64,000 nt of DNA, taken from CAZMCC01 sp964564695. GTDB taxonomy: Bacteria > Planctomycetota > Phycisphaerae > Phycisphaerales > UBA1924. The notes beneath the pieces were generated by a model that saw only the letters and a program-made list of their open reading frames with translations, had not been told where the DNA came from and made no database searches. The stretch covers positions 1 to 64,000 of the forward strand of contig CAZMCC010000005.1 in assembly GCA_964564695.1 (NCBI GenBank), given 5' to 3'. Shown one piece after another: positions 44,477-53,379 of this stretch (position 1 is the stretch's first letter; each line of letters starts with the position of its first letter). The position numbers and the translations under genes were made by a program.

Positions 44477-46762
44477 ATGGTTCCAGGCCCGATCACGATC
44501 CCCGCGAAGCTCGGACCCACCACCACCTCCCAGCCCCCCCACGACCGCCACGCGGCGCTGCTCGCCACCGAGTGGCTGCTCACGAACGGGCTGGGCGGGT
44601 TCGCCATGGGCACCGCGGCCGGCGTGCCGACGCGCCGATACCACGCATGGCTGGTCGCGTCGCTGAAGCCGCCGGTGCGGAGGGTGGTCGCGCTGCACAG
44701 TTGCGTGGAGCGGGTCGAAGTGTTTGGGTCCGGGCCCGGCGGACAGAGCTCCGCCGGGGCACCCACTCCTGGGAAGCCTCTCGAACTTTCGACGTATCGC
44801 TTCGAGGGCGGGGCGGCGGCGCCGGGCGGCCTTGCGAACCTCGTCGCGTTCACGCGCGATCCGATGGGCGGGTGCTCGTGGGAGTACGCGGGCGCCGGAG
44901 TGAAGGTGACGCGAACGCTCGTGCTGGCCCGCGGGGCGAACGCGGCGAGCGTGCGGTACGAGGTGAGCGGGCTCGCGCTCGGGGCACGGGCGAGGCTCGT
45001 CGTCCGCCCGATGGTCGCAATGCGGGACTTCCATTCGCTGCTGCGCCATCCAGGTCGCGACGGGCTGTTCAAAGTTGATGCGTCGAGCCCGGGCGTGGTG
45101 GTGCGCGGGTGGTGGGGCGACGGGCCTTCGCTGCGGCTGGGGCCTCCCGGTGGCGGCGCGTGCGAGTTCACGCGCGACGAGCAGTGGTGGTGGAACTTCC
45201 GGTACGAGCGCGAGGCGGAGCGGGGGCAGGACTTCGTCGAGGACCTGTTCTCGCCGGGTGAGTTCAGCGTGGAGCTCGCGAGCGCAGGCGCGTGGGAGCT
45301 GGGCGCGAGCGTCGGGCGGCCGGGCGAGTCGCCGCCCTCCGTGAGCGACCTCGCGTCGACGAGCACGAGCATCGCGGCGCGAAGGAAGCACCTGGCGCCG
45401 ATCATCGCGGCCGCGACCGCGGGGGCGCCGAGCGAGTCGGCGGGCCCGCGGGCGGCGCTCGCGGTGGCGGCTGACGACTTCGTGGTGGCGAGCGAGCCTG
45501 TTACGCCCCCCCACCCCAGCGCCACGACCGGACGCACGAGCGTCATCGCCGGCTACCCCTGGTTCGCCGACTGGGGACGCGACACGCTCATCAGCCTGCC
45601 CGGGCTCATGCTCGCCACGGGGCGCGTGAGCGAGGCGTTCGACACGCTCCGCACGTTCGCCGCCCACGTCCGCGCCGGGCTCGTGCCCAACCGCTTCGAC
45701 GACTTCTCCGGACTCCCCCACTACAACACGGCGGATGCGTCCTTGTGGTTCGTGAACAGCGCGTGCGAGTATCTCCAGGCGACCGGCGACCGCACCGGCT
45801 TCGAGCGGGCCCTCAAGCCCGCGTGCCTCGAGATCGTGCACGCCTACCAGCACGGCACCAGCGTCCCCGGCGAGCAGAACGGCGCGGGTGGGAGCGAAGC
45901 CGCCGGGGCGCCCATCGCGATGGACCCCGCCGACGGGCTCATCTTCGCGGGGTCGCCCAACACGCAGCTCACATGGATGGACGCGAAGCGCGACGGCGTG
46001 GTGTTTACGCCGCGGTATGGCAAGCCGGTGGAGCTGAGCGCGCTGTGGCACCACTCGCTGCGGTCGCTGGCCGAGGCGCTGGCGCCGGCGGGGCGCGAGA
46101 AGACCGGCGCCGTGCCGATCGCGCACGAGGATCGAACACGGGCGGCGGACCTGCGCACGATCGCCGATCGTGTCGCGTCGTCGTTCCGCACGCGCTTCTA
46201 CCAGGAGCGGCTGGGGTACTGCGCCGACTGCCTCGTGCCGGGCTCGGGGCACGCATCACCGACATGGGGCGCTGCGACGGAGCTGCGCCCGAACCAGGTC
46301 TACGCGGTGAGCCTCGAGTACTCGCCGCTCCTGCCCGAGCAGCAGCGGAGCGTGGTGGCGGCGGTGGGGCGCACGCTGCTGACGCCGCTGGGAATGCGGA
46401 CGCTCGACCCGTCGGCGCCGGGGTATCGCGGGCGGTTCCGCGGAAACCTCGCGGAGCTGGACGCGGCGTATCACAACGGGACAGCGTGGCCATACTTGCT
46501 GGGGGCGTACGCGGAGGCGGTGTTGAGGGCGGGGGCGTTCTCGCAGGAGTCGCGCCAGAAGGCACGGGGAATCTTGACGCCGCTGGCAGCGATGCTCACG
46601 CGGACGTCGAGCGGCAAGGGCGACGTCGTGTGCGTGGGGCAGTTGCCGGAGGTGGAGGACGGGGACGACACGCGCGCCGAGCCGCAGCGCGCGGGCGGGT
46701 GCCCGGCGCAGGCGTGGTCGGTGGCGGAGTGTCTCCGCGTGTTGAGGTTGTGTGGGGAGTGA
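44477..46762 (+). CDS. Glycogen debranching enzyme (amylo-alpha-1,6-glucosidase type)
   Basis: 761 residues from ATG 44477. N-terminal GDE_N-type domain (TEWLLTNGLGGFAMGTAAGV, RRYHAWLVASL) and C-terminal (alpha/alpha)6 barrel with YPWFADWGRDTLISLPGLML, LPHYNTADASLWFVNSACEY, YHNGTAWPYLLGAY. These hydrolyse alpha-1,6 branch stubs of glycogen. A polar loop at about residue 90 (GPGGQSSAGAPTPG) is encoded by a hairpin half-element. No ribosome site close to ATG (AAAGGG 13 bases away). Full length for the prokaryotic family. Confidence 0.92.
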   Translation: MVPGPITIPAKLGPTTTSQPPHDRHAALLATEWLLTNGLGGFAMGTAAGVPTRRYHAWLVASLKPPVRRVVALHSCVERVEVFGSGPGGQSSAGAPTPGKPLELSTYRFEGGAAAPGGLANLVAFTRDPMGGCSWEYAGAGVKVTRTLVLARGANAASVRYEVSGLALGARARLVVRPMVAMRDFHSLLRHPGRDGLFKVDASSPGVVVRGWWGDGPSLRLGPPGGGACEFTRDEQWWWNFRYEREAERGQDFVEDLFSPGEFSVELASAGAWELGASVGRPGESPPSVSDLASTSTSIAARRKHLAPIIAAATAGAPSESAGPRAALAVAADDFVVASEPVTPPHPSATTGRTSVIAGYPWFADWGRDTLISLPGLMLATGRVSEAFDTLRTFAAHVRAGLVPNRFDDFSGLPHYNTADASLWFVNSACEYLQATGDRTGFERALKPACLEIVHAYQHGTSVPGEQNGAGGSEAAGAPIAMDPADGLIFAGSPNTQLTWMDAKRDGVVFTPRYGKPVELSALWHHSLRSLAEALAPAGREKTGAVPIAHEDRTRAADLRTIADRVASSFRTRFYQERLGYCADCLVPGSGHASPTWGAATELRPNQVYAVSLEYSPLLPEQQRSVVAAVGRTLLTPLGMRTLDPSAPGYRGRFRGNLAELDAAYHNGTAWPYLLGAYAEAVLRAGAFSQESRQKARGILTPLAAMLTRTSSGKGDVVCVGQLPEVEDGDDTRAEPQRAGGCPAQAWSVAECLRVLRLCGE
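44735..44766. repeat. GTGCC hairpin half-element inside the debranching enzyme gene
   Basis: Stem CCCGGCGGA (44735-44743), loop CAGAGC, stem TCCGCCGGG (44750-44758), flank GGCACCC. Reverse complement matches aroB 34119-34148 except for one loop base. Confidence 0.75.
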
Positions 46763-46775
46763 CAGGACGGCGCCG

Positions 46776-46934
46776 AGATCCCCCTCCGCAACGCGGAGGG
46801 GGAATGCTTGATCGGCGTTCAGCCGATCAAGCGAGGGGGAGGGAGTGGCCGGTTCGAAGAACGATGCCCTCCCCCTCGTCTGCTCGGCTGGACGCCGAGC
46901 AGCCTTTCCCCCTCCGCGTTGCGGAGGGGGATCT
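46776..46934. repeat. Double-hairpin repeat, family I, full inverted element c
   Basis: 159 bases with the layout of 41465-41626. Left stem CTTGATCGGC/GCCGATCAAG, right stem CTGCTCGGC/GCCGAGCAG. Begins 14 bases after the debranching enzyme and ends 16 bases before the DUF559 gene. Confidence 0.92.
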
Positions 46935-46949
46935 TGGTATGCTCCTGTA

Positions 46950-47366
46950 ATGGCGAAGCGGCCGATTGATCGCAAGCGTGCCGTCATTCCGGCGCCCGGC
47001 GGCATCGAGCGGGCGCGGGAGCTTCGGTCCAACATGTCGCTGCCGGAAGTGTTGTTATGGCAGCTTCTGCGGCGACGGAGCGTGCACGGGTTGTTGTTTC
47101 GCCGGCAGAAGCCGCTCGGTCCCTTTGTGGCGGACTTCTATTGCCACGAGGCGATGCTGGTCGTCGAAGTCGACGGCAAGCAGCACGAATTCCAGGTTGA
47201 GCATGACCGGGCACGGGACCGCTGGCTCAAGGACAATGAGTGCGGCGTGTTGCGGGTCGCCGCGGCTGAAGTGCTCAAGGATCCGGCGGCGGTTGCTGAG
47301 TGGGTTGTGCGCGCAGCGAGGGAGCGGATTGCGGAGATCGGGGCACGCGAGAACACGCGAAAGTGA
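46950..47366 (+). CDS. DUF559 (Vsr-like) endonuclease-related protein
   Basis: 138 residues from ATG 46950. RARELRSNMSLPEVLLWQLL, LLFRRQKPLGPFVADFYC, LVVEVDGKQHEFQVEHDRAR, RDRWLKDNECGVLRVAAAEV: the PD-(D/E)XK-like DUF559 fold, related to very-short-patch repair endonuclease, with D in ADFY and E-V-D-G-K as candidate metal and catalytic residues. Role unproven. It is sandwiched between a full and a half family I repeat, 6 bases from the latter, so it may belong to that repeat system. Confidence 0.88.
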   Translation: MAKRPIDRKRAVIPAPGGIERARELRSNMSLPEVLLWQLLRRRSVHGLLFRRQKPLGPFVADFYCHEAMLVVEVDGKQHEFQVEHDRARDRWLKDNECGVLRVAAAEVLKDPAAVAEWVVRAARERIAEIGARENTRK

Positions 47367-47372
47367 AGATGT

Positions 47373-47439
47373 CCTCCCCCGCGCTTGATGGGCTGAACGC
47401 CCATCAAGCATGCCCCCTCCGCGTTGCGGAGGGGGATCT
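47373..47439. repeat. Double-hairpin repeat, family I, half element d
   Basis: CCTCCCCC, stem CTTGATGGGC-TGAAC-GCCCATCAAG, then CCCCCTCCGC/GCGGAGGGGG and GATCT. Right half only, with a few bases of the inter-half spacer (GAAGATG) before it. Stem sequence differs from all other copies but still pairs. Confidence 0.9.
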
Positions 47440-47456
47440 TCGGAGCCGCGTCCGCG

Positions 47457-48839
47457 TCACTTCTCGTTCAACTGCCGATACCGCTCCCGATACTTCTTGT
47501 CCAGCTCCGTCTGCTTGTTCGAGAGGTCGATCTCGCGCCCGTCGATGTACGCGTGCTCGATCTTCGTCGTGATCTCGAGGGGGTTGCCGTCGGTCACGAT
47601 GAACGTCGCGGCCTTGGACTGCTCGATCGAACCGAGGTCGCCCTCGACGCCGAGGATCTTCGCGGCGTTGATCGTGACGCTGCGGAGGGCGGCGTCCTTG
47701 TCCAGGCCGTAGGCGACGGCGAGCGCGGCGGAGTACGGGAGGTTGCGCTCGTGGGCGGTCTCCTCGCCCGACGACATGCACCAGGTGACTCCGGCCTCTT
47801 CGAGCTTGACGGCGATCGTGTACCCATCGTCGATCGGGGAATCGTCGCGACGCGGCATGGCGAACGTGCCCTGGAGGATCACCCCGGCGCCGGCGTCCTT
47901 GAGCATCTGGGCGCACATCGGGGCGTCGCGCCCGCCGACGATCACGGGCTTGAGGCCGCGCCGCTTGGTGAAGGCGATGGCGGCGACGATCTGGTCGTAG
48001 TCGCTCGCGTTGATGAAGACGGGGTCCTTGCCCTTCCGTCCTTCGCCGAGCACGCCCGCCATCGCCTCCCAACGGAGGTCGACGGGGGTCGCCGGGTCGG
48101 CCCTCTTCGCGGCGAAATAGGCCTCGGCGGCGTCGAAGGCGCCCTCGATGGTCTGGAGCTGACGGTTCATCGCGCGACGCTGCTCGTCGTCGCTCTGATC
48201 CATCCAGCGCGAGTTGACCGAACGCATCCAGGGCCAGTCGATGACGAGGCCCGCGTCGGCGTCGACGGCCATCTCCTCCCACGTCCAGCCGTCCATGCGG
48301 ATGACGCTGACGCGGCCGGGGATGGCCCCGCCGGTGGGCATGACGGCACACGTGAGCACGCCGTTGGAGCGGGTAACGGGGATGAGCCACGAGTCGGGGT
48401 TCACGCTCGACGCGGGGCGGACCTCGGGGCTGACACCCTGGAAGCCGACCTCGTTCATGTCGCGGCTGGCGCGGACGGACTCAATTTCAGTCAGGCCCAT
48501 CTGCGTGGAAGGCGCGATGAGGCCGGGGTACACGTGCTTGCCGGCGGCGTCGATCATCTTGACGTCGCCCGAGAGGCGCATCGCGGAGCGCTGCTTGGCG
48601 TCGGCGATGACGGTGATGCGCCCGCCGTCGAACATGATGAGGCCGTCGGGGATCTCGGGGCCGGACACGGGGTGGATGGTGGCGCCGACGATCGCGATGG
48701 GGCCCTTCTGGGCGGGGGCCTTGTGGGTGAGGTCTTGCGCCGAAGCGGCGGAAATGGCAAAGGGCAAATGGCAAATGAGCAAAGAGAACAGGATCGCCAC
48801 GGCCGGGCCGGAGCGTGATGTCGACCGGGGAGCGTTCAT
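47457..48839 (-). CDS. Secreted amidohydrolase-like protein lacking metal ligands
   Basis: 460 residues from ATG 48839 (GGAAGGGA 9 bases upstream). Signal peptide (VAILFSLLICHLPFAISAAS). Amidohydrolase fold marks: PIAIVGATIHPVSGPEIPDG, GKHVYPGLIAPSTQMGLTEI where active members have PGxIDxHxH, and the end block ILGVEGDLGSIEQSKAATFI. With HxH absent it is probably not a normal metallohydrolase; it may be a pseudoenzyme or partner of the larger neighbour. It starts 56 bases after that gene's stop. Confidence 0.85.
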   Translation of the reverse strand: MNAPRSTSRSGPAVAILFSLLICHLPFAISAASAQDLTHKAPAQKGPIAIVGATIHPVSGPEIPDGLIMFDGGRITVIADAKQRSAMRLSGDVKMIDAAGKHVYPGLIAPSTQMGLTEIESVRASRDMNEVGFQGVSPEVRPASSVNPDSWLIPVTRSNGVLTCAVMPTGGAIPGRVSVIRMDGWTWEEMAVDADAGLVIDWPWMRSVNSRWMDQSDDEQRRAMNRQLQTIEGAFDAAEAYFAAKRADPATPVDLRWEAMAGVLGEGRKGKDPVFINASDYDQIVAAIAFTKRRGLKPVIVGGRDAPMCAQMLKDAGAGVILQGTFAMPRRDDSPIDDGYTIAVKLEEAGVTWCMSSGEETAHERNLPYSAALAVAYGLDKDAALRSVTINAAKILGVEGDLGSIEQSKAATFIVTDGNPLEITTKIEHAYIDGREIDLSNKQTELDKKYRERYRQLNEK

Positions 48840-48872
48840 TCGGCGAGTTCCCTTCCTGATTTGCCCTTTGCC
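48756..48872. repeat. 14-bp inverted repeat across a start codon
   Basis: GGCAAAGGGCAAAT (48756-48769) and ATTTGCCCTTTGCC (48859-48872) are exact reverse complements. The 89-base loop contains the ribosome site, start codon 48839 and signal-peptide codons of the amidohydrolase-like gene. Confidence 0.8.
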
Positions 48873-48894
48873 CATGTGTTCATTGTTCATTTGC

Positions 48895-51800
48895 TCACCA
48901 CCCTCCGCTTTCGCCACGCATCCAGTCCATCAGGCCGACGTCGCAGCCGCAGTCGCCGCGGATGTGCCCGGCGTCCTCGGGGTTGATGCCGCGCTTGAGC
49001 AGCGACATGTAGTACTCGCGCCGGATGGCGTCGGCGTTCACGACCGAGGTGTAGATGAGGCTCGAGCGCCCCGAGCGGGCGACCTCGTCCATCACGTCGT
49101 CCTGCGGCGGACGTCCGCGGCGGCGCGGGGCGTCACCGGGAGCACCGCCGCCGGCCGGAGGACCACCGGGGCCGGAACCCGCTTCACCCCCACCACCATC
49201 ACCCTTGGGCTTGCTCTTGCCGGCGCCAAGGGCCTTCTGGATCAGGCGCTGGCGGTCGGCGGCGTCGCGGGCCCGCATCTTCGCGTCGGCCTCAAGGCTG
49301 AACATCTCGCGCCCGTCGACCCACGTTGCCTCACAGCGGGTGAACGCGCTGAGCGGATCGCCCGACCACAGCGCGATGTCCGCGTCCTTGCCCGCTTCGA
49401 GCGAGCCGACGCGATCGTCGATCTTGAGCTGCTTCGCCGGGTTGATCGTGACGAACTTGAGGGCTTCTTCGGGCTTGACGCCGCCGTACTTCACGGCCTT
49501 GGCGGCCTCGTAATTCATGCGCCGCGCAAGCTCGTCGGAGTCGGAGTTGAAGCTCACCACGACGCCCTGGTCGTGCATGATCGAGCCCGCGTACGGGATC
49601 GCGTCCTGCACCTCGATCTTGTACGCCCACCAGTCGCTGAAGATGCTGGCGCCGATCGAGCTGTCCTTCACGGCGTCGGCAACCTTGTACCCCTCGAGGT
49701 TGTGCTGGTAGGTGCCGAGCTTGAAACCGAAGTCGCGCGTCAGCCGGGCGAGCATGAGGATCTCGTCCTGGCGGTAGCTGTGGCAGTGGATGAGGCGACC
49801 CCCACGAAGCAGCTCGGCGAGGGCCTCGAGCTCGAGGTCGCGGCGCGGGGCGAGGCCGCTGGAGTCCTTGGCGTAGGCGTCCCACCCCGCGGCGTATTCC
49901 TTCGCGGCCGTGAAGCGGTCCTTGATGAGCGTCTCGACGCCCATACGGGTCTGCGGATAGCGGCTCGTGCTCTGCTCACCCCAGTTCGACTGCTTGACGT
50001 TTTCGCCGAGGGCGAACTTGATGCCGGGAGTGGTGGTCGACTTCCTGGCTCCGACAGCAAACGGGTTGTCGTCGGAGTAGGCGTCGGCGCCGGAGAAGTG
50101 CATGTCGTCGGGATTGGCGACGCCCCAGCGGATCTTGTTGACGGCGTTCTGGCCGCCGATGGGGTTGGCCGAGCCGTGCAGGTTGTTGACGCAGGTGAGG
50201 CCGCCGGCGAGCTGGCGGTACCAGTTCATCGCGTCGGGGTTGAGGACGTCCTGGATGCGGACCTCGGCCGTTACTGCTTGACCCGATTCGTTCACGCCGC
50301 GGCTGATGCCGGTGTGCGAGTGGCAGTCGATGAGACCGGGGGTGACGTGCTTGCCCTTGGCGTCGATCTGGCGAACGTCGGCGCCGACGGGCAGCGCGGG
50401 AGCGCCGCCGGCGGGGCCGACATAGGAGATCTTGCCGTTGGAGGCGATGACAACGCCGTTCTCGATCTTGCCGGCGGGGCCGCAGGTCCAGACGGTGGCG
50501 TTGGTGATGACGATCGTGCCCTGGGGCGGCAGTTCCTTGATGGCGAAGGGGCCGAAGGGGTAGCCCGGGAGATCGGGGACGGTGACGGGCTTGTCCTCGT
50601 CGTCCTCGCCCTTCGCGTCGGCGCGCCCTTCGGGCTTCGAGGTGCGGGTGCCGGTGAGCTGGTACTGGGCGTCGGCGATGAGGGAGGTGCCGGTGAGGGC
50701 GCCATCCTTGAGGGTGAGCGTCATCGTGCCCGGGGGGCCCTGGCCGAAAGCGACGCTGCCCTTCACGGTCCCCGCAGCCTTGTCGTAGGTGGCGTCGGAG
50801 ATGGTGGCCTCGCCCATGGGGCCGGCAAGGGTGGCGGCGACCTTGGTGTCGCCCTCGAGCTTGAGGGTGAGCGTGACGGGGTGGTCCTGACCGGCGGGGA
50901 TCTGGCCGCCGGTGACTTTGAGGGTCCAGGTGCCGCTGACGCCGTCGTCGGCTGGGGGGGCGGGCTTGTCGTCCTTCTTATCCGCGTCGGGCTTCTTGTC
51001 CTTGTCGTCGTCCTTCTTCTCGGCGTCCTTCTTTTCGGCGTCGGTCTTCTTGGCGGCGGGCTTGGCGGACCAGCGGAAGGGGGTGCCGTCGGCGCGGGTG
51101 GCTTCGCCGCTGAACACCCAGCCGGTCTTGGTCACGGGGTCGCGCTCGAAGGCGCCCGAGACGGTGAACATGCCGGGCTCGCCGAAGGGTTCGTGGTCGA
51201 AGACGAAGGAGATGGTGCCTGCCTTGCCGTCGATCTTGACGTTCTTGGGGCGGGCGGTTTTGTCTTTGGGTTTTTCGGGCTTGTCGGACTTGGGTTTTTC
51301 GGCGGGCTTGTCGGCGGCGGGCTTGTCATTCGCCGCCGCGGGCGCGTCCTTCAACAGGTCGCTGACGAGTTGGCCGCTCGTCGGATCGAGCAGCTTGCTG
51401 TCGATAGCAAGCTTGATCGCCTCATCGTGCTTGCCCTCGGCGATGAGCGCTCGGATGCGTTCGATCGCCTTCTGTTTCAGAGCATCCCCTTCGGGCGTGC
51501 GACGCTCGGCCGGCCACGTTGCCTTCTCCGCGCTCGGTGACTCGGGCTTCGCCGGCTCGGCCGGCTTTGCGTCGGCCGGCTTGGGTTCTTCCTTCGCGTC
51601 CTCGGGCTTCGCGTCGGCCGGCTTCGCGTCGGCGGGCTTGGGTTCTTCCGGCGGCAGCACCTTCTTCAGCGTGATCCCGTTGTCCTTGTCGATCGACATC
51701 GTGAGCGTGCCGGGGGTCTTGGGGCCGGGCTCGATCGTGATGTCGTACTCGCCCTCGAGCTTGGTCGGGGCGACGTTGACCTCGTGGCGACGCCCGTCGA

Positions 51801-53298
51801 CCCAGACGTCACGGACCTTGGTCTTCTTGTCGAGCAGCGGGCCGTCGGTGACGACGAAGCTCGCGATCTTGCCGGCCTCGACGGTGCCGAGGTCCTTGTC
51901 GACGCCCAGGAGTGCGGCGGGCTCGGTGGTGACCAGAGCAATGGCGCGGTCCTCGGGCAGCCCGTGACGCACGGCGGTGCGAAGGTTCTCGATGAACTTC
52001 CCGCGTCCGCCGCGACGGTCCGGGATTCGCCCGGTAGTAAGGGCGAACTTGATGCCCGCGTCGTTGAGCCGCTTCGCGTTCGCGGGAGCCTGCTCCCACT
52101 CCATCAGCGTGCGAAGCTCGATCTCGGCGGCAGCACCGATCGACTCGGCCTTCGGATCGTCCGGGTAGCTCAGCGGGACGATGAGCCAATTCCCCCCACC
52201 GCCACCCCCCCCACTCTTCAGCCGGTCCTTGATCGCGTCGAGGCGCTGGTACTCGGTGCCCATGCCGACATAGATGGAATCGGTGCGCTTGAACTCGCGG
52301 GCGACCTTCTCGGCCCGGAGGATGTCGAGCTCATCGTCCACGACCCACATCAGGGCCGGGCCGCCGTCACGCTTCGCGAGCAGGTCGATCGCCGCGGGCT
52401 CGTCGAAGCCCATCTCGTGGGCCTGCTTCGAGCGGGCGTCGGACCCGGACAGTGCACTGCGCCCCTGGGAGCGCCACTCCGCGTCGTGCAGAGTCTGCCG
52501 CACGAGCGCGATCGCGCCCATCTCGGATCCGGGGTATTCGTCCCAGCGGTCGAGCGCGGCGCCGCCGGTGCCCTCGCCGCCGACACCCGACGTATCAAAC
52601 GCCACGGCCTGCACAAGGTCCTCGCGATAGATCGGCGTCCGAGGGCCGCTGCGCACGGGCGGGGCCTCAGCGAGCGACACGACGGCCGACGACCCGCGGA
52701 AGATCCCGCCGCGCGGGACGATGTGGGCGGCCACAAAGCCCATGTCGCGCAGTCGCTTGTTGGTGCCCTCATCGAGTGCGCCATCAACAGCCCGGCGCTG
52801 TGGCGTGACTCGCCGGTTCCAGTGGACGCCGGGCTGGTTGGCGTCGGGGCGCGGGGCGTCGACCTCGACATAGGGGTCGATCATGCCGGGGTACACATGG
52901 AGCCCAGTGCCGTCCCACACCCGGGCCCCCGCGGGCGCTGGGGGCGCGGCCGGCTCGGGCGCGGCCGGTGTCGCGGCGGCGATTTCGGTCGCGGGCTTGG
53001 GCGCATCAGGCTTCGTCTCCGCCTTCGGCGCCGCCGGCGTCCCCTGCACCGACACGATCCGCCCGTCACGAACGACGATCGTCGCGTGCTCGAGCGTCTC
53101 GCCCGGCTTGGGGTGCACCGTCACGTTCGTGATCGCGTGATACGCCGTCTCGACCATGCGCGGGCCGTTGGGTGGCGGGTTGTTCGGGTCGACGGCGGCG
53201 GTCGGCGGGGCGGATGCACCGGCCCCGGCGGCCAGGGTCGCGAGCACAAACGCCGTGGATCCAAGGACCAGCGCGCCGAGCGTGCGGAGCTTCGTCAT
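48895..53298 (-). CDS. Giant secreted protein with two amidohydrolase domains
   Basis: 1467 residues from ATG 53298. Signal peptide, then a first amidohydrolase-like domain (residues ~45-560) where the metal site is VYPGMIDPYVEVDAPR (no HxH) yet the end block LLGVDKDLGTVEAGKIASFV is kept; a Lys/Pro/Ala/Asp repeat linker (EPKPADAKPADAKPE); a beta-rich middle domain (GTWTLKVTGGQIPAGQDH); and a second amidohydrolase domain with intact PGLIDCHSHTGIS, later His (LIHCHSYRQDE) and NPAKQLKIDDRVGSLEAGKD. So one dead and one probably active unit in one chain. Substrate unknown; relatives act on imides, peptides or iso-aspartyl bonds. Confidence 0.88.
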   Translation of the reverse strand: MTKLRTLGALVLGSTAFVLATLAAGAGASAPPTAAVDPNNPPPNGPRMVETAYHAITNVTVHPKPGETLEHATIVVRDGRIVSVQGTPAAPKAETKPDAPKPATEIAAATPAAPEPAAPPAPAGARVWDGTGLHVYPGMIDPYVEVDAPRPDANQPGVHWNRRVTPQRRAVDGALDEGTNKRLRDMGFVAAHIVPRGGIFRGSSAVVSLAEAPPVRSGPRTPIYREDLVQAVAFDTSGVGGEGTGGAALDRWDEYPGSEMGAIALVRQTLHDAEWRSQGRSALSGSDARSKQAHEMGFDEPAAIDLLAKRDGGPALMWVVDDELDILRAEKVAREFKRTDSIYVGMGTEYQRLDAIKDRLKSGGGGGGGNWLIVPLSYPDDPKAESIGAAAEIELRTLMEWEQAPANAKRLNDAGIKFALTTGRIPDRRGGRGKFIENLRTAVRHGLPEDRAIALVTTEPAALLGVDKDLGTVEAGKIASFVVTDGPLLDKKTKVRDVWVDGRRHEVNVAPTKLEGEYDITIEPGPKTPGTLTMSIDKDNGITLKKVLPPEEPKPADAKPADAKPEDAKEEPKPADAKPAEPAKPESPSAEKATWPAERRTPEGDALKQKAIERIRALIAEGKHDEAIKLAIDSKLLDPTSGQLVSDLLKDAPAAANDKPAADKPAEKPKSDKPEKPKDKTARPKNVKIDGKAGTISFVFDHEPFGEPGMFTVSGAFERDPVTKTGWVFSGEATRADGTPFRWSAKPAAKKTDAEKKDAEKKDDDKDKKPDADKKDDKPAPPADDGVSGTWTLKVTGGQIPAGQDHPVTLTLKLEGDTKVAATLAGPMGEATISDATYDKAAGTVKGSVAFGQGPPGTMTLTLKDGALTGTSLIADAQYQLTGTRTSKPEGRADAKGEDDEDKPVTVPDLPGYPFGPFAIKELPPQGTIVITNATVWTCGPAGKIENGVVIASNGKISYVGPAGGAPALPVGADVRQIDAKGKHVTPGLIDCHSHTGISRGVNESGQAVTAEVRIQDVLNPDAMNWYRQLAGGLTCVNNLHGSANPIGGQNAVNKIRWGVANPDDMHFSGADAYSDDNPFAVGARKSTTTPGIKFALGENVKQSNWGEQSTSRYPQTRMGVETLIKDRFTAAKEYAAGWDAYAKDSSGLAPRRDLELEALAELLRGGRLIHCHSYRQDEILMLARLTRDFGFKLGTYQHNLEGYKVADAVKDSSIGASIFSDWWAYKIEVQDAIPYAGSIMHDQGVVVSFNSDSDELARRMNYEAAKAVKYGGVKPEEALKFVTINPAKQLKIDDRVGSLEAGKDADIALWSGDPLSAFTRCEATWVDGREMFSLEADAKMRARDAADRQRLIQKALGAGKSKPKGDGGGGEAGSGPGGPPAGGGAPGDAPRRRGRPPQDDVMDEVARSGRSSLIYTSVVNADAIRREYYMSLLKRGINPEDAGHIRGDCGCDVGLMDWMRGESGGW

Positions 53299-53379
53299 GC
53301 TGTCAGCATACCGGCCGGTGCCCCCTTCGCCAAGGGGCTTCGCCAAGGGCGAAGCCGCCGTCCGGGGCTCCCGGACCGG

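Noticed and set aside
44290..46252. Upstream extension of the guaB frame to 1212 residues
   Set aside because: The extension is antisense to the debranching enzyme; IMP dehydrogenase begins near 44164.
46776..47439. Classic insertion sequence around the DUF559 gene
   Set aside because: No transposase domain and no target duplication visible; the flanks are hairpin repeats rather than IS ends.
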